Assembly: GCF_030817475.1 (NCBI RefSeq)
Contig: NZ_JAUSZJ010000002.1
Coordinates: 3,672,626 to 3,736,625, forward strand
Origin: Streptomyces sp. V2I9
Lineage (GTDB): Bacteria; Actinomycetota; Actinomycetes; Streptomycetales; Streptomycetaceae
Direction: 5' to 3'
DNA length: 64,000 bases
Position numbers and translations under genes: made by a program. The notes under the pieces were generated by a model. It worked only from the letters and a program-made list of their open reading frames with translations. It did no database searches and was not told the origin of the DNA. Below, piece after piece: positions 47,219 to 56,166 of the stretch (position 1 is its first letter; each line of letters opens with the position of its first letter).

Positions 47219-47806
47219 TCAACGGTCCTGAGTCGCAGGAGAAGAGTCCTTCTGCTTCTCGGTTTCGGAGAACAGGAGCGTGGGCTCGGCGAGGATGTCG
47301 CGGCTGGACTCGCTCGTGTAGATCTCGTCGACGCTGCCGAACCGGGCCTCGGAGTAGTCGAGGTCCAGCAGGGCGGCGGCTTGGCGCACCGATGCCTCGT
47401 CGGGTCCTTCGTTCTCCAGGAAGGTGGGGAGATCGGGCCAGGTGTCGAAGTCGAAGGCGACCTCGCCCAGACGCCATTCCTCGCGGAAGTTCTCCTGGTA
47501 CCGGACCTCGGTGAGGCCGACCCGGCGCAGGATGTCGGCCATGGCGTGCAGGTCGGTGACCTCGGTCTCGATCTCCTTGGTGCCGTCGATCGTCGTGGCG
47601 TCGGTGACCTGCTTGAGCGTGAGCGTCGAGCGGGTGCCCTCGTCCCGCAGCCGAATCCAGGCCCCGCCGTCGAGAGAGTCGTTCTCGAAGATCTTGCGGG
47701 TGAGGAGCGTGCGGGGGAACGCCTGGACGGCACCGAGGGCGCTCAGCTTGTTCTGGAGGGCGGCGACGTCCACGGCCAGGAACTTCGCCTCGTACTCGTG
47801 CTTCAT
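47219..47806 (-). CDS. CYTH-domain phosphatase / class IV adenylate cyclase-like
   Basis: 195 aa. The CYTH ExExK motif is at 4-8 (EYEAK). Further charged beta strands (RLRDEGTRSTLTLKQ, KEIETEV and VAFDFDTWPDLPTFLENEG) follow the triphosphate tunnel pattern. Enzymes with this fold act on triphosphates (ThTP, PPPi or ATP to cAMP). ATG at 47806, 11 bp after the methyltransferase stop, with a GAGAAGG site. Confidence 0.88.
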   Translation of the reverse strand: MKHEYEAKFLAVDVAALQNKLSALGAVQAFPRTLLTRKIFENDSLDGGAWIRLRDEGTRSTLTLKQVTDATTIDGTKEIETEVTDLHAMADILRRVGLTEVRYQENFREEWRLGEVAFDFDTWPDLPTFLENEGPDEASVRQAAALLDLDYSEARFGSVDEIYTSESSRDILAEPTLLFSETEKQKDSSPATQDR

Positions 47807-47817
47807 GGGGCCTTCTC

Positions 47818-48480
47818 TCAGAAGTGGTCGGTGAGGGTGGACGTCCGGGCCGCGAGCAGCAGGCCCATGCGGTGGGTGTGGTCGTGCAGTTGGCCGACGT
47901 GGGGCCGCTCGGTGAACTCGGTGGTACGCAGGGTGAGCAGGACCTCCCAGTCGCCGATGAAGTGGGGGTGAAGGCGTTCCGGGGAGGTGTAGTGCTCGAT
48001 CATGTGGTGGCGTCTTTCGACGGGCATCATGAACTCCGCGCCGAACACGCCGCCCGGGCGGACCAGGCGCTGCATGCGGTCGACGAACTCGCCGAGCGGG
48101 CGGTGGTGGTTGGCACTGTAGTGCCACGAGCAGCTCGTCCAGACCGCGTCGCACTGCAGGCCCAGGGGCTCGCCGTCCAGGAAGTCGTCCTCAACGACCT
48201 CGACGCGTTCGTGGAGTTCTTCGAGCTTCAGTCGATCGATCAGGCCCAACGCGTGGGCCTGGCTGTCACCCGGGAGGTGGACGCCGCCCCCGTGGAGGGC
48301 GACCGCGTCACGTTCGACGGCGACGACGCGGTAGCCGGCGGCGGCGAGGGGCAGGACGAACTTGCCGTCGCTCGCGCCGACCACCGCGACGGTGGCGTCA
48401 GGGGCGACACGTTCCCGCAGCGTGGCGAGGAACTGCGGAAAGAACGTGAGGGTGTGCTCCCACAGGCTCTGAGTCTGCAT
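47818..48480 (-). CDS. Class I SAM methyltransferase
   Basis: 220 aa. Motif I is TVAVVGASDGKFVLPLAAAGY, the acidic end of strand 2 is VVAVERDAVAL, and VEVVEDDFLD and LVRPGGVF follow. The CSWHYSANHHRPLGEF loop is unusual. Substrate unknown, probably a small molecule or nucleotide. Its 5' end overlaps the kinase gene by 83 bp, so translation of both is coupled. Confidence 0.83.
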   Translation of the reverse strand: MQTQSLWEHTLTFFPQFLATLRERVAPDATVAVVGASDGKFVLPLAAAGYRVVAVERDAVALHGGGVHLPGDSQAHALGLIDRLKLEELHERVEVVEDDFLDGEPLGLQCDAVWTSCSWHYSANHHRPLGEFVDRMQRLVRPGGVFGAEFMMPVERRHHMIEHYTSPERLHPHFIGDWEVLLTLRTTEFTERPHVGQLHDHTHRMGLLLAARTSTLTDHF

Positions 48481-49039
48481 GGGGGTGCGCTCCTTGCGTC
48501 TCGGTATCCATGATCACTCGGAGGACCTCGTCGGGGCTGCGTCCGGTGGTGTCGACGCGATGCATCGGGAACGAGGCGTAGGCGTCCGTCACTCGGTCCG
48601 CAACGGTCTCGATCAGTGAGTCCCACCGCGACACCGGCTTGTTCCGCCCAGCGAGTCGACGTTGTCTCTCGTCGTCGTCGCAGACGAGGTGGTAGGTAGC
48701 GGGTGTCGGCAGCCAGCTCGGCAGGGTGATACCGAGTTGTGCCCCCAGGGCCCGGTGGTTGGTGAGGCACCGGGCGAAGTAGCTCTCGACGACGACAGGG
48801 ACGCCGGCGTCGAGGTGGTGCTGGATCTCCTCGGCCGCGGTGAACAGGCCCGAGAGGTAGAAGCACATCCGTGCCTCTACATTCGTCCGTTCGTCCAGCG
48901 CCTGTCTGAGCGGCTGGTAGGGCAGCGGGACGGTAGCGACGAGGACGGCCTGTCGGGCGGCGGCGAGCATGGGCGCCAGGGTGGATTTGCCGGTGCCGCG
49001 TAATCCCTCCAGGCTCTCGAAGCGCGGGTGATCAGGCAC
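48398..49039 (-). CDS. P-loop nucleotide kinase (thymidylate-kinase-like)
   Basis: 213 aa. The P-loop GLRGTGKST (12-20) and the later VVVESYFARCL (DRY-equivalent) and ATYHLVCDDDERQRRLAGRN match dTMP-kinase-like small-molecule kinases. C-terminal 40 residues are His/Pro-rich and overlap the methyltransferase gene. ATG at 49039 overlaps the small upstream gene by 8 bp. Confidence 0.82.
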   Translation of the reverse strand: MPDHPRFESLEGLRGTGKSTLAPMLAAARQAVLVATVPLPYQPLRQALDERTNVEARMCFYLSGLFTAAEEIQHHLDAGVPVVVESYFARCLTNHRALGAQLGITLPSWLPTPATYHLVCDDDERQRRLAGRNKPVSRWDSLIETVADRVTDAYASFPMHRVDTTGRSPDEVLRVIMDTETQGAHPHADSEPVGAHPHVLSAVPRHAAGTCRP

Positions 49040-49283
49040 GGCCGTACACCACGTCCGGTACCGCGAGGGTGAGCTCGTCGACGGACGAGGGCTGGTGGAC
49101 GATGTGTCCTGCCGCCTTCTCGTACCAGAAGGCGTGCGCGTCCTTGCCCACGGCCTTGCAGGACATGGTCAGCGCACCGCGCGGGTCGACCTCGATGCGG
49201 TCGATTTCGCGAGGACCATCGGAGGGGGCGCACACCTGCGGAGCACCGTCCTCGGAGAGGTCCTCGTCGACGATCACCTCCAA
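49032..49283 (-). CDS. Small hypothetical protein next to the radical SAM gene
   Basis: 83 aa (MEVIVDEDLSEDGAPQVCAP, then a central MSCKAVGKDAHAFWYEK). It has two cysteines but no leader/core signature of a RiPP precursor. The start is 12 bp after the radical SAM stop. It may be a small subunit or substrate of its neighbours; no family recognised. Confidence 0.6.
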   Translation of the reverse strand: MEVIVDEDLSEDGAPQVCAPSDGPREIDRIEVDPRGALTMSCKAVGKDAHAFWYEKAAGHIVHQPSSVDELTLAVPDVVYGRA

Positions 49284-49295
49284 AGGCAGATCGGC

Positions 49296-49933
49296 TTACG
49301 CCAGCTCGGCCCGGAGCCGGCCGTAGGCGGAAGGGGAGGTGACCAGCAGCTCGGGATGGTCGGCGGCGTTGCCGACCGGCCGCAGGTGGTGGAGTTTGAG
49401 CTGCCGGACCCCGAGTTCCGCCAAGGCGTGTCCGAGGGGCAGGACTTCGGCGATGTTCCGCGAGGTGACGGTCATGGTCGCGCCGGTCGGAACGCCGAGA
49501 TCCCGAGCCAGACCGAGCGTGCTCAGGGCGCTCTGGTAGCTGCCCTGCTTTCGGATGCCGTCGTTGGTCGACCCGACGCCCTCCAGAGAAACCCTGAGCA
49601 GGTCCAGGGAGGAGCGATCTCGGTCAGACGGCGCTCGATCCGGTACCCGTTGGTGCAGATCTCGACCCGCAGGCCCAATTCCTCCTTGGCATGGCGGACG
49701 ACCTGCGCGAGGTCCCGGTGGACGAAGGGCTCTCCGCCGAGCAGGGTCACGGCCTCGGTGCCGTACTCGTCCCGCATCAGGGTGAGGAGATCGGCAGCTT
49801 CGTCGACGGTGAAGGCGTCGGCGTATTGAAGCCGCTTGCCGTGGAAGCAGTGCAGGCACGTGAAGTTGCAGCGGTAGAGCAGCTGCAGGTACAGCATGCG
49901 GATCTTCTTGATCCCGGTGACTTCCTCGATCAC
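49296..49933 (-). pseudogene. Radical SAM protein, frameshifted
   Basis: The GTG at 49933 (AAGGAG site) opens VIEEVTGIKKIRMLYLQLLY and the [4Fe-4S] motif CNFTCLHC (Cys22, 26, 29), then AVTLLGGEPFVHRDL. It runs to ERRLTEIAP, where the frame is lost at about 49606-49614. The neighbouring frame continues DLLRVSLEG, GIRKQGSYQSALSTLGLARD, LKLHHLRPVGNAADHPEL and ends at 49296. A one-base loss in the C/T run would restore a 212-aa enzyme. No SPASM domain. Confidence 0.78.
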
Positions 49934-50039
49934 GTCGGCTCCTTCGGCTGGTTGCCTGGTGGGAGCCTGATAGTGGCCTTCTGCTCGGGGACCTCGACAC
50001 CGCGTTCGGGGACGGTCCCAAGGACGTCCTGGGACGTTT

Positions 50040-50732
50040 TCAGTGACCTGCGAAGGACTCCAGGATGCCGAGGACACGCTTCGTGTCCGACAGGTCGGGC
50101 AGGACTTCGACGGCTCCGGCGCCGGTCAGTTCCTCCTGGGGGTGGATGCCGGAGGCGACGGCGAGGATGCCGGAGCCTGTGGTCCGAGCCGCCTCCACGT
50201 CACGAGGGGTGTCCCCCACGAGGACGGTGGGGATGTCAGCCGCAACACCATGAAGCCGCTGTGCGCGCTCGCGGGCGACAGCGACCAGGTGGGGGCGGAG
50301 TTCGGCGTCCGCTCCGTAGGCGCCGACCGGTAGATCAAGCAGGGAGTCGAGGCCGAACGCGGCAAGCTTCACACGGGCGTTGGCGGCGATGTTGCCGGTG
50401 AGTACGGAGGAGATCCAACCGGTCTGAGCCGAGGCGGCTTTCAGGGCGTCGTGCACACCGGGCAGGGCGGTCCCACGCCTGCGCAGCTCCTCCAGGCGCG
50501 CCTCCCCTGCCTGGGCGAGCGCCGTCTCGACGAAGGGCCAGTCGGGCACGGGTAGCCCTTCGCGGACGAACATGTCGCGCATGATCAGTCGGTCCGTACG
50601 CCCCTCAGTGCGCGCGGGCTCCGTGGGCTCCCGACCTGAGAGGGCACGAAAGGCAGCGGCGTAGATCTCCTTGCTGACCCCCGCGTTCTCGATGAGGGTG
50701 TGGTCGATGTCCCACAGGACGAAGAGCTCCAT
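50040..50732 (-). CDS. HAD-superfamily phosphatase
   Basis: 230-aa HAD hydrolase from ATG 50732. Motif I is LFVLWDIDHTLIENAG (Asp8, Asp10). Motif II SSVLTGN and motifs III/IV VLVGDTPRDVEAA are present. A cap domain precedes motif II. Possibly the first gene of the leftward cluster; the next gene starts 106 bp later. Divergent from the XRE gene with an 87-bp gap. Confidence 0.9.
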   Translation of the reverse strand: MELFVLWDIDHTLIENAGVSKEIYAAAFRALSGREPTEPARTEGRTDRLIMRDMFVREGLPVPDWPFVETALAQAGEARLEELRRRGTALPGVHDALKAASAQTGWISSVLTGNIAANARVKLAAFGLDSLLDLPVGAYGADAELRPHLVAVARERAQRLHGVAADIPTVLVGDTPRDVEAARTTGSGILAVASGIHPQEELTGAGAVEVLPDLSDTKRVLGILESFAGH

Positions 50733-50819
50733 GCCGCCAGAGTAGGCAGTCCGCGAGGTTCCACTACAGCGGACTGCGTCCCGAAACGTCCTTGCGCGAT
50801 CACGCGCCGTGCCGATTCG

Positions 50820-51194
50820 ATGGCTGCTGTGAACAACCGACTGCGCACCGTGCTCGGCCAACGCGGCGTCTCGCCCGATGCACTCGCCGAGATCTGCGAG
50901 GTGGATCCCAAGACGGTCAGCCGATGGCTGGGCGGACGGATTCCCCATGCACGGCACCGCTTCCGCGTCGCGCGACACCTGCGCGTCGAAGAGACCTTTC
51001 TCTGGCCCGAGCCGTCCAAGCGTCCCGGTCGGCCGAAGGACGGGTTAGGCACCGAGCTGGTCGGCACCTACCAGAACCGAGCCAGCGTGCCCCGGGACGT
51101 ATGGCTCGCACTACTGCGAGAAGCGCGGCACGAGATCGGCGTCCTCGTCTTCTCCGGCACCTTCAGCGCCGCCGTGCGCCTTGCTGTCCGCTGA
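50820..51194 (+). pseudogene. Truncated XRE regulator, paralogue of the AICE XRE
   Basis: 124 aa from the ATG at 50820. The helix-turn-helix (VSPDALAEICEVDPKTVSRW) and the connector (VEETFLWPEPSKRPGRP, YQNRASVPRDVWLALLREA) match the AICE XRE protein at 41210. The PLD-like domain begins (IGVLVFSGTF) then breaks off and ends SAAVRLAVR, a stop where homologous sequence should continue for about 130 residues. So the gene is 3'-truncated by a deletion near 51165. It probably regulated the cluster on its left. Confidence 0.75.
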
Positions 51195-51237
51195 CCCTCA
51201 CCACGGAAACCGACGGCCCGAGAGGACCCACTGCCTG

Positions 51238-51708
51238 ATGTCCATATGGCCTTCGATCGTTGCCGTACTCGGTACCCTCGCTGGTGCCCTGACCGCCGGA
51301 CTCCTCCAGCACCGTTCGGCACGCACTGCACGCGCTGAGGAGCGCACCGAAAGCCACCGCCAGGACCAGCTCGGCGCCGTCACCGACTTCGCGGCCGCCT
51401 TGGACGCGCACCGCTCGGCGATGTTCCATCGGGAACGTCTGGCCCTGACCGAGGCAGGCACCGAGCACCAGCTGGAGGCCCAGCCGAGGTCCCACGACAC
51501 CCGGGCGGCTATCACCGCGCCCCACATCCGCCTTCAGGTCCTGGTGCCCGCGCTGGCCGGCCCCGCCCAGCAGGCTGCAGATGCCACATACGCGCTTCGC
51601 AAGGTCATCGACCGGACCGAGCTGGACGCCCGGCGGCATGCGGCCAAGGAAGCATCCGTCGCCTTCATCGCCGCAGCCGCCACGCTGCTGACCCCCAACC
51701 ATCGCTGA
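51238..51708 (+). CDS. Small protein with N-terminal membrane anchor
   Basis: 156 aa. Hydrophobic N-terminus (IVAVLGTLAGALTAGLL) followed by a long helical Ala/Arg/Glu domain (HRSARTARAEERTESHRQD). No family recognised. Located between the truncated regulator and another membrane gene. Confidence 0.65.
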   Translation: MSIWPSIVAVLGTLAGALTAGLLQHRSARTARAEERTESHRQDQLGAVTDFAAALDAHRSAMFHRERLALTEAGTEHQLEAQPRSHDTRAAITAPHIRLQVLVPALAGPAQQAADATYALRKVIDRTELDARRHAAKEASVAFIAAAATLLTPNHR

Positions 51709-51952
51709 TCGAGGGCGACCCAACGCCCAAGTCCTGGCCGTCCGGCCGTGCCCGTCTCATAAGCCCTGCAACTCGTGCGCTCCCGTGGCGGGCGGCACTC
51801 CATGTTCTCGCCGACATTGTGGACGCCGGTGATGGGGAAGCGTTCCTGGAAGCCGCAGACAACCGTTCTTGGAGACGACCTACGCAGCCAGCCGTGCAAG
51901 CCGCGTATCTGAGTAGCCGTACTCTGACGGACTGCTGGTCGTCTGCCAGAGC

Positions 51953-52372
51953 ATGGCGAACATGGCATTCCTTGTGGACCTGGGCTTGGCCGTGCTGCTG
52001 TCAGCGCTCGGAGCGCTGGGGTTGGTCGGCTTCTGGTTCGTGGAAGGCCTCAAGCAGTGGGCCGCCAAAGGGCAGTCGGTGTCTGATCCGACGGGCCGGC
52101 AGGTGCTGGTGCTGAGCACGGGCTCGGCATGTACGGCAGCGATCGCCTACGGCTTGTCCTGGACTGATCTGCCTCGAGCCTGCACGGCTCAGGCGGTCAT
52201 GGCCGCCCTGCTGGCGTTGCTGCTGCTCCTGGTCGCAGGCAGCGCGTGCGGCAAGCGAATCCGGCGAGAAAGACTGCGGCGGCGTCTTCGGCGGGAGCGG
52301 CTGCGCTGGCACGAGTCCCAGCACGAAGGCAGCACGTCTGCGTCGGCCCGCCGACGCAAGCGGCGGCAGTGA
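51953..52372 (+). CDS. Small membrane protein with basic C-tail
   Basis: 139 aa. Two or three hydrophobic segments (residues 5-28, 50-68 and 77-96) precede a strongly basic tail (RLRRRLRRERLRWHES...RRRKRRQ). ATG at 51953, with another at 51962. Function unknown. Stretch 51709-51952 holds no other gene. Confidence 0.6.
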   Translation: MANMAFLVDLGLAVLLSALGALGLVGFWFVEGLKQWAAKGQSVSDPTGRQVLVLSTGSACTAAIAYGLSWTDLPRACTAQAVMAALLALLLLLVAGSACGKRIRRERLRRRLRRERLRWHESQHEGSTSASARRRKRRQ

Positions 52373-52938
52373 TCTCATCCTGCGAATCTGGCCCGTCGGC
52401 ACTCCGATTTGCGCACCGAGCGTCCGCTCTCCCAGTGGTGCGGTTAAGGGGGTTTGTCAGGCGCAGCGGGATCGTGGCTGAGCGGGGCGCAGCGAGGCAC
52501 GACGGGGCGAGAGCCTGACGGCCCGGGGGCGCAGCGGGCCTGACGGCCCGTTTCATCACGGGTGGGGTGGGGGCGGGGGTCGACGGGGTGCCGCGTGCAG
52601 GGGTGATCCGCTGCGCTCCCCGGACCGAGCGCTCCGCGCTCTCACGCTCGAGGATGCCGGGGCCGCCGGTCCGCTCCGCTCCCCGGGCCGCGCGCTCCGG
52701 GCTCTCGACCCCGTCACCCTCCCCGCCGGGTCCGCTCCGCTCCCCACGGCGGAACCGCCCGGCCAGGCGGCCGGCGCTCCGCGCCACCCCGAGTGCGCCC
52801 GGATCGCCGGCACCAGCCGCACCCGCTTCAACTCGGCCCGCAGCGCTCATGTTGTCGCCCTGGCCGTGCCCGTTCTCCTGGCGGTGACAGTGGTACGAAG
52901 CAGGGGTTCCGCCGCTTCTGCGATGCCCTCGCTGCCGG
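52373..52938. other. Low-complexity intergenic region
   Basis: 566 bp without a convincing gene. From 52605 to 52745 a loosely repeated block of TCCGCTCCCC...GCGCTCC...CTCTC occurs three times. Likely a non-coding spacer between the small membrane gene and the convergent cassette. Confidence 0.5.
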
Positions 52939-53568
52939 CTACGGAGCCTTGCTCGCGGGGGGAGGTGTGATGGACGGTTCGATGGTCGACCGGACGTAGA
53001 TACGGGTGGTGCCGGGTGTGAACTCGTGGGCGAAGATGTCGACGCAGCGCTGGAGGTATTTGCCCTCCGGGGACGTCAGGTCGTCCGGGCACAGGCTGGC
53101 CTTTCGCAGGCCCTGGGTAACCGTCTCGGGTTCGGGTAGTCCGAGGTGACCGAAGGCGGCGGCGGGCCGGTAGCCCTTCTTCTCGGGGTGCAAGTTCCCG
53201 ATCATCTCGGTGCCGCTCCGGATGAGTCGGCCCGTATACCGCTCCGCGTCCTCGCTCGGCAGGACGAAGGCCAGCAGACCGGTGTCGTAACGCTGGCCGC
53301 TCTTGTAGCCCGACCGCCGGTCCGAGGCCCCCTCCGGAATACGGATACCGAGCTGGTCGCTCATCCAGGCGGGCGTGGCTCCTTCTTCCCAGCAACACGT
53401 CATTTCCTGGTCCGTCAGGTCCGACGACACGTCGTCGGCGACCCAGGACACCACACCGATCGCGGTGGCGACGCAGGCGAGCAGCACCGCAACGACGACG
53501 ACTACGACCGGCACACGACGGCGCCGCACAGGCTGCGCGCTGGCAGCGGTTCGGGGGAAGGTGTCCAT
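52939..53568 (-). CDS. Membrane-anchored extracellular protein (third cassette gene)
   Basis: 209 aa from the ATG at 53568 with a GAGG site. An Arg-rich start and one hydrophobic segment (VPVVVVVVAVLLACVATAIG) show a single-pass membrane protein with most of the chain outside. The outer part has Cys pairs (TCCWEEG, LCPDDL, RCVDIF) and a Trp-rich motif. Starts 10 bp after the upstream stop. A possible immunity or accessory protein. Confidence 0.7.
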   Translation of the reverse strand: MDTFPRTAASAQPVRRRRVPVVVVVVAVLLACVATAIGVVSWVADDVSSDLTDQEMTCCWEEGATPAWMSDQLGIRIPEGASDRRSGYKSGQRYDTGLLAFVLPSEDAERYTGRLIRSGTEMIGNLHPEKKGYRPAAAFGHLGLPEPETVTQGLRKASLCPDDLTSPEGKYLQRCVDIFAHEFTPGTTRIYVRSTIEPSITPPPASKAP

Positions 53569-53578
53569 CAGTGATCCT

Positions 53579-55078
53579 CTATCGCGCTTCCTGCTGCTCA
53601 CGACCCGGATCCGTCCGGTCGCCCTCGCGGCCCGGCTGGTCCGGCTGCGGCAGAGAACCCTCGTTCGGGGCGGGGCCGCCCAGATCGTAGTGTTTGACGG
53701 AGCTGCTGCCCGCCATGTCGAACTCCTGGGCGATGCCCGTGGTGTGGAGGCGGGCCATCTGACCGTCCGGAATGCTCATGTCGCTGCCCCACGGGAGAGG
53801 AACGGTCACGCCTTTGCTCTCGTCCCAGTTGTAGCGGTCCCAGGCGTTGGCCTGGTAGTCGAGACCGACCTTGGGCTGCCCGTTCTCGTCCGGTACGACG
53901 GTGACCACCCCGGTCACGTTCGACCGCGTGGACCCGACTGCGTAGAACCAGTTGTTGTCGACATCCGGCGTGAAACTGAAGTCCCGGTTTCCGGTCTCCA
54001 CCGGCATCGAAACGGGTTGTCCGCCATTACGCCGGAACTCCGCGAGAGCCTCGTCGCGCCAAGCCGCCTGATTCTCCCTGATGCCGTCCTCGATGTGCGC
54101 GTTGAAGCTGGGCACGTCCGACATCATCTTATCGACGGGCAGATCCATGTCCGTCCCGCTGTTCCCGAGGTAATGCGCCATGTGCCGCGCGGCGTCGTTG
54201 TCGCCCTTCCAGTCGGCGGCCTCGGCGACCAGGTTCATCTTCTCCCGGGTCCTGCGCTCCTCGGCTCCCGGATCTTCGACACCGTGAGGGCCGGAGCCCC
54301 GGTCGGGAGCCGCCTTCTTGATCGTCGGAGCGAGCAGCCCCGCCGCGAGAAGGTCGCCCTTGTGCCCGGTCCACAACTCCGCACGAGCCTGGGGGCTCAA
54401 CGACGTCCACAGCCGCCGCAGCTCGGCCCGCTGCGCCGTGTTCGCATCATCCCCGAGGGAGGCGAGCTTGGTGGCGCGGGGGAGCTGGTCCTCGTCGAGC
54501 GAGGTGTACGTCGCATGCCCCGCATTGTGCGGATCACCGCCGTGGCTTCGCTTCAGCGCCCGGGTCACGGCGGCGTCGATCTCCGCCGCGTGCGCCACCA
54601 GACCCGTGAGGGTATCGGCGTACCACTGCATCAGGTCCTTGGTCCGCTGGGACGTGCCCTCCACACCGCAGAAGGCCTCCATGACCTTCACGGTCCCGTT
54701 GGGACCGTCCGACACCAACAGCCCCGGATCAGGGCCCGCCGACCGGTCAGGATCACCCTTACGTGCTTCCGCGGAAAGCTCGCGAGCACGCTTCTGCACG
54801 TGCTTCAGCTCGGCATGACCGTCGCGGAGGACTGACGCGATGCTCTGCGCCTCCAGCTGGAGATCCGCTACCTCCTTGACCGACTTGCGGACGAACTCCT
54901 TGGTGACGGTCGCATTCAGCCCAGCCCAGTCGGCTCCATCGGACAACTGGAGGAGACCGCTGCAGACCTCGGTTCTCAACCTTTTCAGACCGGCTGCCGT
55001 CGAGGTCCAGTCATCGGCAGCCGAGCTCAGCTTGCCCAGGTCGGCTTCGATTAGATCCGTGTACGAGAACGCCCCCAT
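53579..55078 (-). CDS. WXG100-like N-terminal protein, putative type VII-secreted effector
   Basis: 499 aa. The N-terminal helical region (FSYTDLIEADLGKLSSAADDW then DWAGLNATVTKEFVRKS) resembles LXG/WXG-type substrates of type VII secretion, followed by a coiled coil. The C-terminal 180 residues form a separate, beta-rich domain (NRDFSFTPDVDNNWFYAVGST, NVTGVVTVVPDENGQP) as in polymorphic toxin carriers. No catalytic motif seen. Confidence 0.72.
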   Translation of the reverse strand: MGAFSYTDLIEADLGKLSSAADDWTSTAAGLKRLRTEVCSGLLQLSDGADWAGLNATVTKEFVRKSVKEVADLQLEAQSIASVLRDGHAELKHVQKRARELSAEARKGDPDRSAGPDPGLLVSDGPNGTVKVMEAFCGVEGTSQRTKDLMQWYADTLTGLVAHAAEIDAAVTRALKRSHGGDPHNAGHATYTSLDEDQLPRATKLASLGDDANTAQRAELRRLWTSLSPQARAELWTGHKGDLLAAGLLAPTIKKAAPDRGSGPHGVEDPGAEERRTREKMNLVAEAADWKGDNDAARHMAHYLGNSGTDMDLPVDKMMSDVPSFNAHIEDGIRENQAAWRDEALAEFRRNGGQPVSMPVETGNRDFSFTPDVDNNWFYAVGSTRSNVTGVVTVVPDENGQPKVGLDYQANAWDRYNWDESKGVTVPLPWGSDMSIPDGQMARLHTTGIAQEFDMAGSSSVKHYDLGGPAPNEGSLPQPDQPGREGDRTDPGREQQEAR

Positions 55079-55097
55079 GCTGTCCTGCTCCCCCTGA

Positions 55098-55580
55098 TCA
55101 CTTCACGTACTTCTGCAACTCCGACACCGGCACGGCGGAGCCGTCCCGCCGTCTGAGCGTCGCGGCGATCTCCACCTCGTCGTTGGCGTGCGACTTCTTC
55201 GAGTAGTCCAGGTGGTTGGAGATGTGCGCGAACATCTGCAGAACTGTCTTCACCTGCGAAGTCCAGACTTCGAGCGTGGTGTACAACTCGCCACCCGCGC
55301 TGAAGTTGTGGCCCTGCAACTCCGCCGCGGCCCGGGCAGTCCCCGCGCCGGCCTTGTCGGCACCGGCACCCGCCACGTCAGCACGCTTCCGCAGCTCGCC
55401 GTGGACCCGGAAGGCCTCGTTACCGACCGCGCCCAGCTCGTCCCGGTGCACCACCAGGTCGCGATCAGCACCGGACGCCGGAACACCGGGCCGGGCCCCA
55501 GCCGTGTTGAGGCTCATCTGCGCCGACTGCCTGTCTCGCGCGTCGGACTTGAGTGCCGCCCACTCGTCGTCGAACGTCAT
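55098..55580 (-). CDS. WXG100-like partner protein
   Basis: 160 aa from ATG 55580 (the in-frame start at 55607 is less likely). Helical protein with HRDELGAVGNEAFRVHGELRKR and HNFSAGGELYTTLEVWTSQV, a pattern of small type VII-associated partners. It starts the operon 20 bp before the 499-aa gene. Confidence 0.68.
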   Translation of the reverse strand: MTFDDEWAALKSDARDRQSAQMSLNTAGARPGVPASGADRDLVVHRDELGAVGNEAFRVHGELRKRADVAGAGADKAGAGTARAAAELQGHNFSAGGELYTTLEVWTSQVKTVLQMFAHISNHLDYSKKSHANDEVEIAATLRRRDGSAVPVSELQKYVK

Positions 55581-55657
55581 GGGTCCCCCGCCCCTGATCG
55601 AAACCAACGGTTCACTCTAGCAACGGGGTTGGAGACACGCTCCGGGACCAGGGCCTC

Positions 55658-55985
55658 ATGGCGTCCGGGCTCTTCGCGGCGGGGTGGCCGGTGCCGCTGC
55701 CGCGGGAGGTCATCGCCCGCACGGTCGGCGCGGTGATCTCCGGCCGCCGTCAAGGCCGCCGCCGCGATGCCGGCCCCCGACTCCGCAGCCGGCACCCCCG
55801 CCTCACCCCACCAAGCCCCGGACCGCACCGCACCAGGGGAGGAGCGCCGCTGGGAAGACGGTCCGACACCCACCCTGTCCGCCTGGGCCGACCTGGAACA
55901 CCAGCAGGAACAGCTCCGGAACGGCATCGACCGGCACCCCGTCTGCAAGGCCGACGACGGCCGCTGCCCGACGATCGTTATCTAG
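55658..55985 (+). pseudogene. Short gene, probably frameshifted
   Basis: The frame from ATG 55658 (MASGLFAAGWPVPLPREVIAR) loses sense at about 55740. One frame over, AAVKAAAAMPAPDSAAG leads to SAWADLEHQQEQLRNGIDRHPV and CKADDGRCPTIVI, ending at 55985. A single inserted base would unite them. No family recognised. A 7-bp hairpin (55983-56000) follows. Confidence 0.4.
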
Positions 55986-56166
55986 GGTCAAAGGACCCTA
56001 TGCGCAGGTCAGACCGGGTGCTTTGACGTCAGGCAAGTTAGGCAAGGGCGGCTTTGGAAATGGTTCGATCGAAGCGTTTCCGGGATGGACTGCCCCCTGC
56101 CGGCCGGACACTGCCTTGGGCTTCATCTTCGGCGCTGCCGCACCGTGTCGCGTCGGGTCGGGTCGG

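Noticed and set aside
49032..49283. RiPP precursor peptide next to radical SAM gene
   Set aside because: No leader/core layout, no repeated core or Cys/Gly-rich C-terminus, and no RRE domain nearby. Kept only as hypothetical.
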